Shown: in pieces, positions 32,458-41,162 of the stretch
Layout of the letters: every line of letters begins with the position of its first letter
Numbering within the stretch: the first letter of the stretch is position 1
Assembly (NCBI RefSeq): GCF_000296815.2
Contig: NZ_CAIT01000006.1
Coordinates: 1,246,777-1,310,776, forward strand
Origin: Fibrisoma limi BUZ 3
Lineage (GTDB): Bacteria > Bacteroidota > Bacteroidia > Cytophagales > Spirosomataceae
Length of the DNA stretch: 64,000 nucleotides
Reading direction: 5' to 3'
Notes under the pieces: model-generated
Seen by the model: the letters and a program-made list of their open reading frames with translations, nothing else
The model's database searches: none
Told to the model about the DNA's origin: nothing
Translations under genes and position numbers: made by a program

Positions 32458-33012
32458 CTATTTTTTCATGTCTACCATGCGAATTACCGATTTTTCATGC
32501 GTATATTCTTCTATTTCCGACAAAATGACCCAACGAATATCTTTTGTTTCGGGCGTATGACGAAATGATTCGGCTGTATCGGCGGTCATTTTAAAACGAA
32601 TATCATAGTGATAGTGGGCCGGCTCATTTTTTCGTTCCGGAATCAAATGAATGTCAACGTCATAGATAGCCGGGCTCGCTAATTGGATCGATGTCAGTCC
32701 GGTTTCCTCCTGAGCTTCCCGCAAGGCAACGTTTGCTACGTCCGGGTCACCGTCGGCATGACCACCCGGTTGCAGCCACCGATCCAGTTTGCGATGATGC
32801 ACGAGCACTACCTGCTGCCCGTCCGGACTGACGATCCAGGCCGACCCTGTTACGTGCCCGATGGCCAGCGAGCGTTCAAAGCAATCGGGATGCTGTTCCA
32901 CAAAGTCGATCGTATCCCGGACCATGGCTCGCTCGTGATCACCCAATGTCAATGTATATGATTCGCTATCCTGATACTGCCGAAGTAAAGAGAGGAGTAA
33001 TTGACGGTGCAT
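32458..33012 (-). CDS. NUDIX hydrolase
   Basis: 184 residues. The Nudix box reads GGHADGDPDVANVALREAQEETGL: the catalytic REAQEETGL half is intact, while the first conserved Glu (GX5E) is Pro, as in other GGH-type members. It hydrolyses a nucleoside diphosphate linked to another moiety; the substrate is unknown. Helical N-terminal part (residues 1-45) before the Nudix fold. Monocistronic; divergent from the DUF2911 gene. Confidence 0.88.
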   Translation of the reverse strand: MHRQLLLSLLRQYQDSESYTLTLGDHERAMVRDTIDFVEQHPDCFERSLAIGHVTGSAWIVSPDGQQVVLVHHRKLDRWLQPGGHADGDPDVANVALREAQEETGLTSIQLASPAIYDVDIHLIPERKNEPAHYHYDIRFKMTADTAESFRHTPETKDIRWVILSEIEEYTHEKSVIRMVDMKK

Positions 33013-33082
33013 GGTTGAGATTCTGCGTAAAAAGACGCAATTTCGTGGCGATTTCTAAAAAGGTTTTACCCGATAGACAATT

Positions 33083-33985
33083 ATGCGTAAAATTTCCTTG
33101 AGTGTAGCCACGATCTGCCTGGCCGCTCAGTTAGCCACCGCCCAGATTAAGCTGCCTTCTCCGAGCCCCGGCGCTACGATCATGCAATCCGTTGGCGTTA
33201 CGGACTTCACCGTCAAATATTCACGGCCCAGCCTGAAAGGCCGTACGCCCTTCACCGCCGATTTTGTACCCTACGGCAAAGTATGGCGGACGGGGGCTAA
33301 CCAGGCTACCGCCTTTACAACCTCGACGGATCTGATGGTGAACGGCCAGATGCTGCCCGCCGGTACGTATGCAATCATGTCGATTCCGGCGCAAAACGAC
33401 TGGACGCTGATTTTCAACAAAAACATGGCCGTTACGGAGCAGAACTACAAGCAGGAAGAAGATGCACTGCGCGTGAAACTGACACCGTCGGCCAGTTCAG
33501 AGAAGATCGAAACGTTCACGATCAACTTCAGCGACCTGACCGACAGCACCGCCAAGCTGAACTTCATGTGGGCAAACGTGAAGGCTTCGGCCGACATTGC
33601 CATGAACACCAGCGCCAACGCAGCCGCTAACGTAGACAAGGCCGTTGCCGAGAAACCCGACGACGCGGCCGTGCTACAGGCAGCCGCCAACTACAACCTC
33701 TCGAAGGGCCGGAACCTGGACCAAGCACTGAACTGGATCGACAAGTCAATTAGCCAGAAGGAAAACTTCCGGAACCTGTTCATCAAGTCGCAGATTCTGG
33801 GTCAGATGGGCAAATACGCCGAAGCGCTGCCACTGGCGCAGAAAGCCCTGTCGCTGGGGCAATCGGCCAACGATCCGATTTTTCCTTTCTTTAAGGATGG
33901 TATCGAGAAAACCATCTCGGAATACACCGCCAAAGTACCGGCTATGCCTGCCCTGAAAGGCAAAAAGGGTAAGAAAAACGCGTAA
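33083..33985 (+). CDS. DUF2911 protein with TPR-like tail, secreted
   Basis: 300 residues. A signal peptide (cut near ATAQ, residue 20) and the DUF2911 domain (about 25-185) with its hallmark sequence DFTVKYSRPSLKGR, YGKVWRTGANQATAFTTSTDL and LPAGTYAIMSIPA. The C-terminal third is TPR-like helices (VLQAAANYNLSKGRNLDQALNWIDKSI, KYAEALPLAQKALSLG). Common in Bacteroidota; function unknown. The tail is Lys-rich (LKGKKGKKNA). A terminator hairpin follows. Confidence 0.92.
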   Translation: MRKISLSVATICLAAQLATAQIKLPSPSPGATIMQSVGVTDFTVKYSRPSLKGRTPFTADFVPYGKVWRTGANQATAFTTSTDLMVNGQMLPAGTYAIMSIPAQNDWTLIFNKNMAVTEQNYKQEEDALRVKLTPSASSEKIETFTINFSDLTDSTAKLNFMWANVKASADIAMNTSANAAANVDKAVAEKPDDAAVLQAAANYNLSKGRNLDQALNWIDKSISQKENFRNLFIKSQILGQMGKYAEALPLAQKALSLGQSANDPIFPFFKDGIEKTISEYTAKVPAMPALKGKKGKKNA

Positions 33986-34014
33986 CGTTCAGCGCTCTTC
34001 TCTTACGCTTGAAC

Positions 34015-34045
34015 CCAACGCCCGGCCACGACGGCTGGGCGTTGG
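34015..34045 (+). terminator. GC-rich terminator hairpin
   Basis: CCAACGCCC (34015-34023) pairs with GGGCGTTGG (34037-34045), with further GCC/GGC pairing inside; it is 30 bases after the DUF2911 stop. No strong T run follows. Confidence 0.55.
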
Positions 34046-34069
34046 CATTAGTACGCCTTCCAGTCCGAA

Positions 34070-34540
34070 TTACAAGCCAACCTGCGCCGATACCTTCACG
34101 GCAAACGTAGTAGCTCCCGGCAATTCGCGGTAGGTGAGCCGGTGCAGGGCTTCGATCCGCAATACGTTAAAGACATTCTCGACGCCATAGCCGACTTCCA
34201 GACTCTTTCTGTTTAACCGCATCCAGTACGGCTCGCACCGCCTTACGTTCCCGAAACGGCCTGGCCATGTTACTGATGCTGATAGCCAGTTGGCTTTAGG
34301 CCCGGTCTTCGTAGGCATCCGTCCGCCGATAATCGTTCTGCTTTCGCCGGTCATTGACCGGGCGAAGCACGCGATAAGCCGGATTTTCGCCCGCCCGTAC
34401 GGTCACCTCGCCCAACGTAGCGGTGGCCACAGCAAGACTAATGTCGATCGTCTGCGTCGGTCTGGTCTGATCGATAGCCTGGCTGGCAGACAGGAACCCC
34501 ATAGCCGAAACAAGCAGCGGTCTGGCAGAAAGAGCAGGCA
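34070..34540 (-). pseudogene. Collapsed DUF5686 / CarboxypepD_reg-like outer-membrane protein gene
   Basis: Two short fragments of one family remain in different frames. The 5' fragment (34296-34502) reads ATLGEVTVRAGENPAYRVLR followed by ...DAYEDRA, as seen just after the carboxypeptidase regulatory-like domain of DUF5686 proteins. The 3' fragment (34070-34354) ends LEVGYGVENVFNVLRIEALHRLTY... and FAVKVSAQVGL, the usual C-terminal barrel end. Intact members have about 800 residues, so nearly all of the barrel and most of the first domain are deleted, with a frame change. The signal-peptide remnant extends to about 34540. Confidence 0.75.
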
Positions 34541-34695
34541 GAAATTATTCCTGAATAGGCAATGGTCTATGTAGGCCGGGAATGAAGCGTATCTCGTGAA
34601 AACACGCCCGTTTTCCGTTTTAGTTTTCGGTCAATGTTTGTGGCAATCTTTTGGTAATTTCAATCAGGAAAAGCAACCACCAACCAGCCAATGCC

Positions 34696-35259
34696 ATGAA
34701 AAGGACCCGATTTATCGCAGCTATCTCCACTCTGTTGTCTGCCCCTTCGCTGGCATTTTCCAGCCTACGGAAAGCCTTGCCACCTGGCAAAGGGTTTAAA
34801 GTTAACGTGAGTGAAGGCCGTAAGCATGGCCACCTTAAGCTCAAAGGAGTTAATGTCAATATCATCGACGTGAAGATTTCGGGGAGCGATACCGACGGCG
34901 GGCTGGCGGTTTTTGAGCAGACTTCCCTTTCGCCGGGACGCGGCACCCCGTTGCATGTTCACCCGGCGCAGGACGAAGTGTTCTACGTACTGGAAGGAAT
35001 GTACTATTTTCAGGTAGGCGACGAAAAATACACCCTGAAAACCGGAGACAGCATTTTTCTGCCCCGCCAAGTGCCCCATGCCTGGACCCAGGTTGCCGAA
35101 CGGGGCAAAATGATCGTGATGCTGCAACCCGCCGGCAAACTCGAGGACTTTTTTGTTTCTCTGGCCGGAATGGATCGTGACCCATCCAAAGAAGAACTAG
35201 CCAGGCTGTTTGCTGACAACCAGATGCAGGTTGTTGGCCCTCCCCTGAAAATTGATTAG
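34696..35259 (+). CDS. Secreted cupin-domain protein
   Basis: 187 residues from the ATG at 34696 (MKRTRFIAAISTLLSAPSLAFS), chosen because it yields a signal peptide; the frame is open 15 residues further upstream. A single cupin_2 barrel shows motif 1 TPLHVHPAQDEVFYVLEG (metal-binding His, His, Glu) and motif 2 GDSIFLPRQVPHAWTQ (His). The last 40 residues are helical. The metal ion and substrate are unknown; similar Bacteroidota proteins are annotated only as cupins. A terminator follows at 35308-35338. Confidence 0.88.
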   Translation: MKRTRFIAAISTLLSAPSLAFSSLRKALPPGKGFKVNVSEGRKHGHLKLKGVNVNIIDVKISGSDTDGGLAVFEQTSLSPGRGTPLHVHPAQDEVFYVLEGMYYFQVGDEKYTLKTGDSIFLPRQVPHAWTQVAERGKMIVMLQPAGKLEDFFVSLAGMDRDPSKEELARLFADNQMQVVGPPLKID

Positions 35260-35307
35260 TTCCGTAGGCAGGTACGCCCGGTAAATACCTGAGTGATCAG
35301 CAACAAA

Positions 35308-35338
35308 ACAGCGATACTATCAAGGACAGTATCGCTGT
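35308..35338. terminator. Bidirectional terminator hairpin
   Basis: Perfect 11-bp stem ACAGCGATACT/AGTATCGCTGT (35308-35318, 35328-35338), between the convergent cupin and NTF2-like genes; on the minus strand it is followed by TTTTGTTG. Confidence 0.7.
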
Positions 35339-35451
35339 AATGCGTAAGCTTTTGTTGATGAAATGGCCGGGCCGCCCACAACCATTCGCGAATAGACTTT
35401 ATTTTCTCTAGCTGTCTGACTAGTTGGTAAAACTCAACGCTCACCAGGCAT

Positions 35452-36318
35452 TTAGCCGACTAGTTTTACATTCAGCACCTCCTGCGCCAACTGCCAGCGC
35501 CCCGATCGCTTGCGCCAGATGCGCAGATACGCCTGCTTTTTGTTCCGATACGTCGCATAGCCATACACAAACCCATAATCGCCTGAGGAGGCTGCTACCG
35601 CCCGAACGGGCTCATAATCAACCTGCTGGCTCGACGCATCGGCTAACGTCGTTGCCTCTTTCGCTACATAGGGCGTGAACCCATCCCGCAGCAGCCGGAC
35701 CGAATCCGTTGCGGGCCACACCTGCCGGTAGGCTTCTGACAAGCTTTTCGTACGGGCGGCTTCTGCAAAGGCTTTTTCAATCCGTAACAACTCCCGGCCC
35801 AAAGCGGCCGTATCGGCAATTGCGGTCACTTTTTCGGCAAAACGAGCAGGTGGCTGAACGTCGGGCACTGGAACGTCGGGCTTCCCATGAACAATGCCGA
35901 AATCGACCAGTGCTTTCCAGCTACCATCGGCTGTTTTGTGCCAGACCGTCGTGTATTGACCATGCGCCACCGGTTTGTCATCCATTGAATGCGGACGGAT
36001 TTCGAACGGACCGGTGGTGTACCCCAGCGTTCCTGACTGCGCAATTTCGGCGTAGGCGGGCCGCCAGAGTAATTTGCCCGGCGCCGACTGGAGCCGGGCG
36101 TAAGCGGGTCGACCGGGAATGAACCGGTTGGTTTCGTAAATCACCGATTGCTCATCGAGATTTTCCAGAAAGGCATCCCGGATTCCTTTATCAATGGCCC
36201 GTTGGGCAAAAGCTCGTTCAGCAGCCACCAGAGCCTGGTAGTCCGACTGAACGGTGAGCGGTTCGTGGGGCAACACGGCTCCAGCCAGACCCGCTACGGC
36301 TAACCATACTTTATACAT
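35452..36318 (-). CDS. Secreted protein with two NTF2-like (DUF4440/SnoaL-type) domains
   Basis: 288 residues. A short hydrophobic N-terminus (YKVWLAVAGLAGAVL) suggests export. The sequence looks like two tandem NTF2-like folds: first about 25-150 (YQALVAAERAFAQRAIDKGIRDAFLENLDE, then HGQYTTVWHKTADGSWKALVDFG), second about 170-287 (ELLRIEKAFAEAARTKSLSEAYRQVW, then YLRIWRKRSGRWQLAQEVLNV). Each pairs an N-terminal helix with a final WK/WQ strand. NTF2-like proteins bind small molecules or act as enzymes; none can be assigned. It is convergent with the cupin gene. Confidence 0.75.
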   Translation of the reverse strand: MYKVWLAVAGLAGAVLPHEPLTVQSDYQALVAAERAFAQRAIDKGIRDAFLENLDEQSVIYETNRFIPGRPAYARLQSAPGKLLWRPAYAEIAQSGTLGYTTGPFEIRPHSMDDKPVAHGQYTTVWHKTADGSWKALVDFGIVHGKPDVPVPDVQPPARFAEKVTAIADTAALGRELLRIEKAFAEAARTKSLSEAYRQVWPATDSVRLLRDGFTPYVAKEATTLADASSQQVDYEPVRAVAASSGDYGFVYGYATYRNKKQAYLRIWRKRSGRWQLAQEVLNVKLVG

Positions 36319-36751
36319 GGATTATCAAACAGATTTTGTATGCTGAGCCGATTACTCCGCTCACCCACAAAAGTCAGATTTTCGGATCGTTGAAGCGGGG
36401 GCTTTTCTTTGAACAACGCTGAATCTTATGCGAACGCCCCACCGGGCTGTTTCATACACAGATGAACTCGCTGATTCAGCACTGTAGTTCAGTCCGGCGA
36501 CATTTGACGAGTTTCCGGAGCGCATTATATCGACATTGGCAATGCATTAGGTTGCATATCAACACTTTAAACGATTTTTAATGTAAAATAAAACTTAATT
36601 TAATCTGACCCCTCTACGTTTATCCCATCAATCAGACGCGCAGAGCTTCAACCGACAAAACGCACTGATTTTCAACATATTAAATCTTGATTCATGATGA
36701 AACAGCAATACCCCCTTTTATTGGGAAGTTCCGTTAAAACATCTGTTTCGT
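36319..36751. other. 433-base intergenic region, AT-rich in its right half
   Basis: No convincing gene on either strand. Bases 36540-36700 are markedly AT-rich compared with the surroundings (runs such as TTTTTAATGTAAAATAAAAC). It probably holds the promoter for the secreted-protein cluster beginning at 36752, but no exact TAnnTTTG box was found. A short in-frame ATG at 36694 overlaps the next start and looks untranslated. Confidence 0.5.
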
Positions 36752-37411
36752 ATGAAAAAACATCCAATTCTGCTCGCCCTGCTTCTGGTAGCAGGGGTGC
36801 AGGCTGGCGCATCGGCGCAAGCCACTTCCGATCAAATCGCTACCGGCCATACGGCCAGCCTGAGCACACCGGAAACCCTAGATAATAACGGTGTGTATCT
36901 GAGTGCCGATGACTTCATTCACGGTAAGCTCACGGATGCCTTTGCTCAGAATACGTCCGGCGAACACCTCTGGACCGATGTTCCCACCAGCGCCGTTCGC
37001 GTTGTGACACCGCTGGTTACCGAAAAGTTTCCGGCATCGAAAACCTGGGGATTCCGCAAACAAGGCACAGACTACCGAATTGTCGACGGGCTAACTTTTG
37101 AAATCGTAAACCGGGACGACATCCTGATGTACCGCATTGTTAATCCTGACCCGAATCGGTTCACATACAATGCATTGTACTATTTCAGCCGCTACGCCGA
37201 TTCAGATCTGTTTCCGATCAATAAACGAAACCTGGAAATGGTGTACAGCGACCATCCGGCTTTTGTTCATGCGCTGAAGACAACGAACCAGTTGCTGTAT
37301 AAAAACGACAACGAATCGATTGGGGGTGGACTGGCTCTATACCTACTACGTCAGGGCGATCTCTCGGCTCACGCGACTATTGCTGCTCCTTCTGTCCCTT
37401 CCATCAATTAA
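36752..37411 (+). CDS. Secreted protein, unknown function
   Basis: 219 residues with a signal peptide (MKKHPILLALLLVAGVQAGASAQ, cut after ASA). The mature protein is mixed: SADDFIHGKLTDAF, FRKQGTDYRIVDGLTFEIVNRDDILMYRIVNPD, then aromatic-rich FTYNALYYFSRYADSDLFPINKRNLEMVY. I do not recognise a family. It is first of four same-strand genes for exported proteins (36752-38985); the next gene begins 12 bases after its stop, so those two are co-transcribed. Confidence 0.7.
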   Translation: MKKHPILLALLLVAGVQAGASAQATSDQIATGHTASLSTPETLDNNGVYLSADDFIHGKLTDAFAQNTSGEHLWTDVPTSAVRVVTPLVTEKFPASKTWGFRKQGTDYRIVDGLTFEIVNRDDILMYRIVNPDPNRFTYNALYYFSRYADSDLFPINKRNLEMVYSDHPAFVHALKTTNQLLYKNDNESIGGGLALYLLRQGDLSAHATIAAPSVPSIN

Positions 37412-37423
37412 CGAATCCCGACG

Positions 37424-37678
37424 ATGAAAGCACGTAAATCAGCAGCCGCAACGCTGTTACTAGGTCTTTGGCTCACGGGCTGTATGTCAGGAGGTGCGCC
37501 TAACGATACCGTCAAACGAGCCTTTACCACCAAATTTGGGCAGGTCGCTTCTGTCAGTTGGTCGCATAACAGCGACTACTCTTACGCTCACTTCACCCAG
37601 GGTGGCAAACCCGTAGTGGCCGTATTTGGCAATGATGGTCTGTTCATTGCCACCGAACCGGCTAAGCCAATCCAGTAG
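37424..37678 (+). CDS. Small lipoprotein with PepSY-like fold
   Basis: 84 residues. Lipobox LTGC (Cys20) after a basic, hydrophobic leader. The remaining 60 residues have the pattern of a Bacteroidota PepSY-like (beta-lactamase-inhibitor-like) module: VKRAFTTKFGQVASVSWSHNSDYSYAHF followed by KPVVAVFGNDGLFIATE, a helix and paired strands. Its role is unknown; a periplasmic inhibitor or binding protein is a guess. It starts 12 bases after the 36752 gene stop. Confidence 0.65.
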   Translation: MKARKSAAATLLLGLWLTGCMSGGAPNDTVKRAFTTKFGQVASVSWSHNSDYSYAHFTQGGKPVVAVFGNDGLFIATEPAKPIQ

Positions 37679-37750
37679 CCGTAGGGCTCAATTGACAGGT
37701 TCAAAAGCACATACGTTTCTCAGATTAATTCTTTTCTAATTAACTCGGCT

Positions 37751-38308
37751 ATGAAAACAGTAAAATGGGTACTGATGCTGGTGGGTCTGGCATCAGGGAC
37801 CGCGTGGGCACAAAGCTCAATTGAAAATGAAACCATCGCCATTCTCCAGGCCAAAAAAGGAGAAACGCCCCAACAGGTAATGACATCGATCAGCCACAGT
37901 ATTCCATCTCCGGTGGTAAGGCAGGTTGCGTCTTTACCGGTTGCCCTGCGCGGAAAACAGTGGGCGGTTATTGAACAAAATCGCCCCAGCGACAACGCTG
38001 TTATGGATTTCTACGAGGTAGCAGCCTCCGGTAAGGACATGAACTACCAGGCTTACTACGACAAGGCGGGGAATCTGCTCAGCTACCGCCAGGTCATTCT
38101 TCACGCTCCGCTCCCCGATGAGCTGGCCCAGGTGCTACGTGCCCGGTTTCCGGGCTGGACGGTCGTTGACGACCGGGAGCTGGTCAGATTCAACAAGTCC
38201 TATTCGGCTGTATACCGGGTCGAGCTTGCCAACGGCAAAGCACGCAGGCACGTAGAGCTGGACGAAAACGGAACGATACGGCGCCCCGCTAACAACCACA
38301 GCATATAG
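37751..38308 (+). CDS. Secreted PepSY-like protein
   Basis: 185 residues with a signal peptide (cut after WAQ, residue 21). Its second half matches the same PepSY-like pattern as the preceding lipoprotein, in longer form: ELAQVLRARFPGWTVVDDRELVRF, then YSAVYRVELANGKARRHVELDENGTIR. The first half (ENETIAILQAKKGETPQQVM, VMDFYEVAASGKDMNYQAYYDKAGNLLSYRQ) looks like another such repeat. It is 72 bases downstream of the lipoprotein and likely part of the same unit. Confidence 0.68.
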   Translation: MKTVKWVLMLVGLASGTAWAQSSIENETIAILQAKKGETPQQVMTSISHSIPSPVVRQVASLPVALRGKQWAVIEQNRPSDNAVMDFYEVAASGKDMNYQAYYDKAGNLLSYRQVILHAPLPDELAQVLRARFPGWTVVDDRELVRFNKSYSAVYRVELANGKARRHVELDENGTIRRPANNHSI

Positions 38309-38388
38309 GCGAACGACGGGCTCAGGCGTTTTCCAATAACAGCTCAACCTGAGCCCTTTCACCAGGTTATTAACTCACCTTCAAACGT

Positions 38389-38985
38389 ATGAAAACACGA
38401 TTCAACCTGGCGCTGCTCATCGGGATAATGAGCCTGTGCCACCTGACCTCCTGGGCTCAGGTTTCTACCGACTACGATAAGTCCATTAACTTCAACCAGT
38501 ACAAAACCTTTGCCTGGTCCACCCCCGACATCCAGGTTGGCAGCAATCCGGTTTACAAAAGCGGACTGATCACCCGGAACATTGAGACCAGCCTGAGCGA
38601 CGAACTGACGAAACGCGGATTAACCATGAATCCCGAGAATCCAGATCTGCTGGTGGGCTTCCATACCTACACGGAAAAGAAAAGCGATTCGTACAATACC
38701 TACAGTCCGGTACCGATGTATTACCCGTTTGGGTTCCGGGCAGGCTGGCGATACTACCCGTATGGCTTTGGCAACTGGCCCTATGCCTGGAATAATAACA
38801 TCCGCACGGTTCAGTATACTGAAGGTACGTTAATCGTCGACGTAGCAGACGCCCATACCAGACAGCTCATCTGGCGGGGAGTTATTGCAGGCAACGTATC
38901 AGACCCGGCCCGTCTGGAGAAGGACGTAGCCAAAGGCATTCATAAGGTTATGAAAGACTACCCCGTTCGACCACAAAACGGGTAA
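38389..38985 (+). CDS. DUF4136 family exported protein
   Basis: 198 residues. A signal peptide (cut near WAQ, residue 24) is followed by the DUF4136 hallmark VSTDYDKSINFNQYKTFAWSTPD, then NIETSLSDELTKRGLTMNPENPDLLVGFHTYTEKK and EGTLIVDVADAHTRQLIWRGVIAGNV. Between them is an aromatic Tyr/Pro/Trp/Gly-rich segment (residues about 105-137), a usual variable insert in this family. It is thought to act at the cell envelope; function unknown. Last of the four exported-protein genes; a strong terminator follows. Confidence 0.85.
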   Translation: MKTRFNLALLIGIMSLCHLTSWAQVSTDYDKSINFNQYKTFAWSTPDIQVGSNPVYKSGLITRNIETSLSDELTKRGLTMNPENPDLLVGFHTYTEKKSDSYNTYSPVPMYYPFGFRAGWRYYPYGFGNWPYAWNNNIRTVQYTEGTLIVDVADAHTRQLIWRGVIAGNVSDPARLEKDVAKGIHKVMKDYPVRPQNG

Positions 38986-38990
38986 TGCCC

Positions 38991-39031
38991 ATAGAACCGG
39001 GCGGCTTATCTGCATTGCCGCCCGGTTCTAT
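38991..39031. terminator. Strong bidirectional terminator hairpin
   Basis: Perfect 15-bp stem (38991-39005 with 39017-39031, arm ATAGAACCGGGCGGC), 11-base loop, between the convergent DUF4136 gene and the LytTR regulator gene. Confidence 0.75.
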
Positions 39032-39069
39032 CATACAGGCAGGATATGTGATGGCGGCCTGCCAGAAAG

Positions 39070-39846
39070 CTACCGGCTTTTCCCGTAAAAGGCCTTCAGA
39101 TTGTCGCGGTAATTGCGCGTCCATTTGAGCACTTCGCCCGATTGCAGCCGGACTACGTAGTCGCCGTTGTAGTGCGTTTCCACTTCTTTAATGTAATTGA
39201 CGTTGATGATATACGACCGGTGTATCCGCACGAAATCGAGAGGATCGAGCTGCGTTTCAAGGTTTGTCAGACTGTCGTAGATCGTGTAGCGGTTGCGGCT
39301 GGTATGCAGCGTAATGTAGTTGCCCTCGGCATCGAAGTACCGAATCTCGCCCGTATCGACAAAGAACATCCGCCCGTTCTCCTTGACCAGCATCCGGCGT
39401 AGGTAGGCGGCTGAATCAGCCGGCACTGCCACCGTATTCAACTGGCCAAGCAAGGCATCAACCGAGGGTTGGCTTTGCCGACGAAGCCACTCCTTGGCGC
39501 GTTCCAGAGCCTGATAGAAGCGTAGGTCATTGAACGGCTTCAGCAGGTAGTCAACTGCATTCACCTCGAAGGCTTTCAGGGCATACTGATCGTAGGCCGT
39601 AGTGAACACCACCACAGGTTTGTGATAAGCCCAGATTTCGCGCAGTACGTCAAAGCCGTCCAGTTCGGGCATCTGAATATCCAGAAAGATCAGATCAGGG
39701 CGTTGTTGCAGAATCATTCGGACGGCTTCGGTGCCGTTGGCGGCTTCGCCGGTGACCACAACAGACGGTTCGGCCTGCAGGTATACCTGCAAGACCTCAC
39801 GGGCCGATAGTTCGTCGTCAATTAACAGGGTTCGATACGGTGTCAT
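39070..39846 (-). CDS. LytTR-family response regulator
   Basis: 258 residues. A receiver domain (1-120) with acidic pocket LLIDDELSAREVL, phosphoacceptor LIFLDIQMPELDG, and Lys in DYLLKPFND. After a linker comes a LytTR DNA-binding domain (about 155-255) with FVDTGEIRYFDAEGNYITLHT and DFVRIHRSYIINVNYIKEVE. It is coupled to the kinase gene upstream, overlapping it by 29 bases (39818-39846). The pair probably controls a nearby operon; LytTR sites are too variable to read. Confidence 0.93.
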   Translation of the reverse strand: MTPYRTLLIDDELSAREVLQVYLQAEPSVVVTGEAANGTEAVRMILQQRPDLIFLDIQMPELDGFDVLREIWAYHKPVVVFTTAYDQYALKAFEVNAVDYLLKPFNDLRFYQALERAKEWLRRQSQPSVDALLGQLNTVAVPADSAAYLRRMLVKENGRMFFVDTGEIRYFDAEGNYITLHTSRNRYTIYDSLTNLETQLDPLDFVRIHRSYIINVNYIKEVETHYNGDYVVRLQSGEVLKWTRNYRDNLKAFYGKSR

Positions 39847-41014
39847 ACGATTGAAGAAAGGGCTTCTGAACAGTTAATGGCAACATGATCGTTACCGTTG
39901 TTGTGCCGGTATGGGGCTGGTCAAAACGCAACTGACCGGCATCGCCGTAGGCCTGTTGCAGACGCGACAGCGTATTGGAAAGCCCCAATCCGCCACCCTT
40001 GCGGGTTGATGAACGGACAATTCCCCAGCCATTGTCAAAGACCGAAATGAACAGTTGCCCATCCTGTTCCCGGGCCGTAATGCGAATCAGGGCATCCGTA
40101 GTCAGGTCGGCAATCCCGTGTGTGATGGCATTTTCGACCAGTGGTTGCAGAATCAGCGAGGGAACCAGACAAGGCTCTACGGCTGGCTCAATAGCGTATT
40201 CAATGACCAGCCGATCCCGAAACCGGATCTGCTGAATCGCCAGATACTGCTGGGTTAGTTGCAGTTCCTGCTTAAAAGACAGGAAGTTTTCGTGTTGATG
40301 CGCCAGCACCCCGCGCAGTAGATCACTGAGTGCCGTTACCATATCGATGGCCAGCCGCGGTTGGTTACGTACCATCAGGCTCACGATGGTATGCAGCGTA
40401 TTGAACAGAAAGTGAGGGTTCAACTGCATTTTCAGGGCCTGGAGCTGCGCATTACTCAACTGCGATTTAAGCTGCTCGTTAGCCAGTTCGGTCTGGAGGT
40501 GCCGCTGGCTGAGCACCTGAAACCGATAAATGTAAGCGATGATACTGTATCCAGCTACCAGCAGGAGATACTGAGCAAACGAATTAGAGAAGTTGAAAAA
40601 GAACGCGACCAACATACTCCGGATCGTAATGGCTTGCCCACTTTCGTACAGATACGCCGGATTGGTCAGTACGTACACCAGCGCAAACTGAATAAAGCTG
40701 AGGACTGACAGGGCAAAAAAATGAACGGCCACGGGCTTAAGCAAGCCCCCCAATCGGTGCAGGTTATGAAATGAATAACGCTGGGCGAGCCAGATAATGA
40801 GCGGAGTAGCGCCCCACCAGTACAGCAGTTGGAGCAGCCACACCAGCGATTCGACGTAGTACATCCGGCTGTTGGGCGTAATCCACCACACCATCGTGGA
40901 CTGCCAGTAACTAATGATGCCGAAGAAGCCCCAGTACACAGCTGCATACTGCCAGAACTGGCGACGAGTCAGCGGAATACCGGACTGATGGAGCAACCGA
41001 TCAACAAAACGCAT
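39818..41014 (-). CDS. LytS-type sensor histidine kinase
   Basis: 398 residues from the ATG at 41014 (MRFVDRLLHQSGIPLTRRQFW). The frame extends to 41047, but an exact -7 box (41036-41043) overlaps that extension, so the downstream Met is preferred. Several transmembrane helices (about 20-180), a coiled segment (QLKSQLSNAQLQALKMQL), phosphoacceptor NPHFLFNTLHTIVSL, and HATPase with VENAITHGI and GGGLGLSNTLSRL. Its 3' end overlaps the LytTR partner gene by 29 bases. Confidence 0.92.
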   Translation of the reverse strand: MRFVDRLLHQSGIPLTRRQFWQYAAVYWGFFGIISYWQSTMVWWITPNSRMYYVESLVWLLQLLYWWGATPLIIWLAQRYSFHNLHRLGGLLKPVAVHFFALSVLSFIQFALVYVLTNPAYLYESGQAITIRSMLVAFFFNFSNSFAQYLLLVAGYSIIAYIYRFQVLSQRHLQTELANEQLKSQLSNAQLQALKMQLNPHFLFNTLHTIVSLMVRNQPRLAIDMVTALSDLLRGVLAHQHENFLSFKQELQLTQQYLAIQQIRFRDRLVIEYAIEPAVEPCLVPSLILQPLVENAITHGIADLTTDALIRITAREQDGQLFISVFDNGWGIVRSSTRKGGGLGLSNTLSRLQQAYGDAGQLRFDQPHTGTTTVTIMLPLTVQKPFLQSYDTVSNPVN

Positions 41015-41035
41015 AGGTAAACTACCGAATGGGGG

Positions 41036-41043
41036 CAAACATA
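41036..41043 (-). promoter_or_regulatory. Candidate -7 promoter box (TATGTTTG)
   Basis: Exact TAnnTTTG match, 21 bases before the kinase start at 41014. A second exact match, TAGTTTTG, is 32 bases farther upstream (41068-41075), so tandem promoters are possible. Confidence 0.45.
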
Positions 41044-41162
41044 GCACGTTGCCTCACGGATGTCAGCCAAAACTATGTGGGTTTGCTGAATTACCGTGTC
41101 AACGCACGAACCAGCCCTTTGAACGGTTCCAGCAGTTGTAAAAGCGGAGTTTTGGAAGGGTA

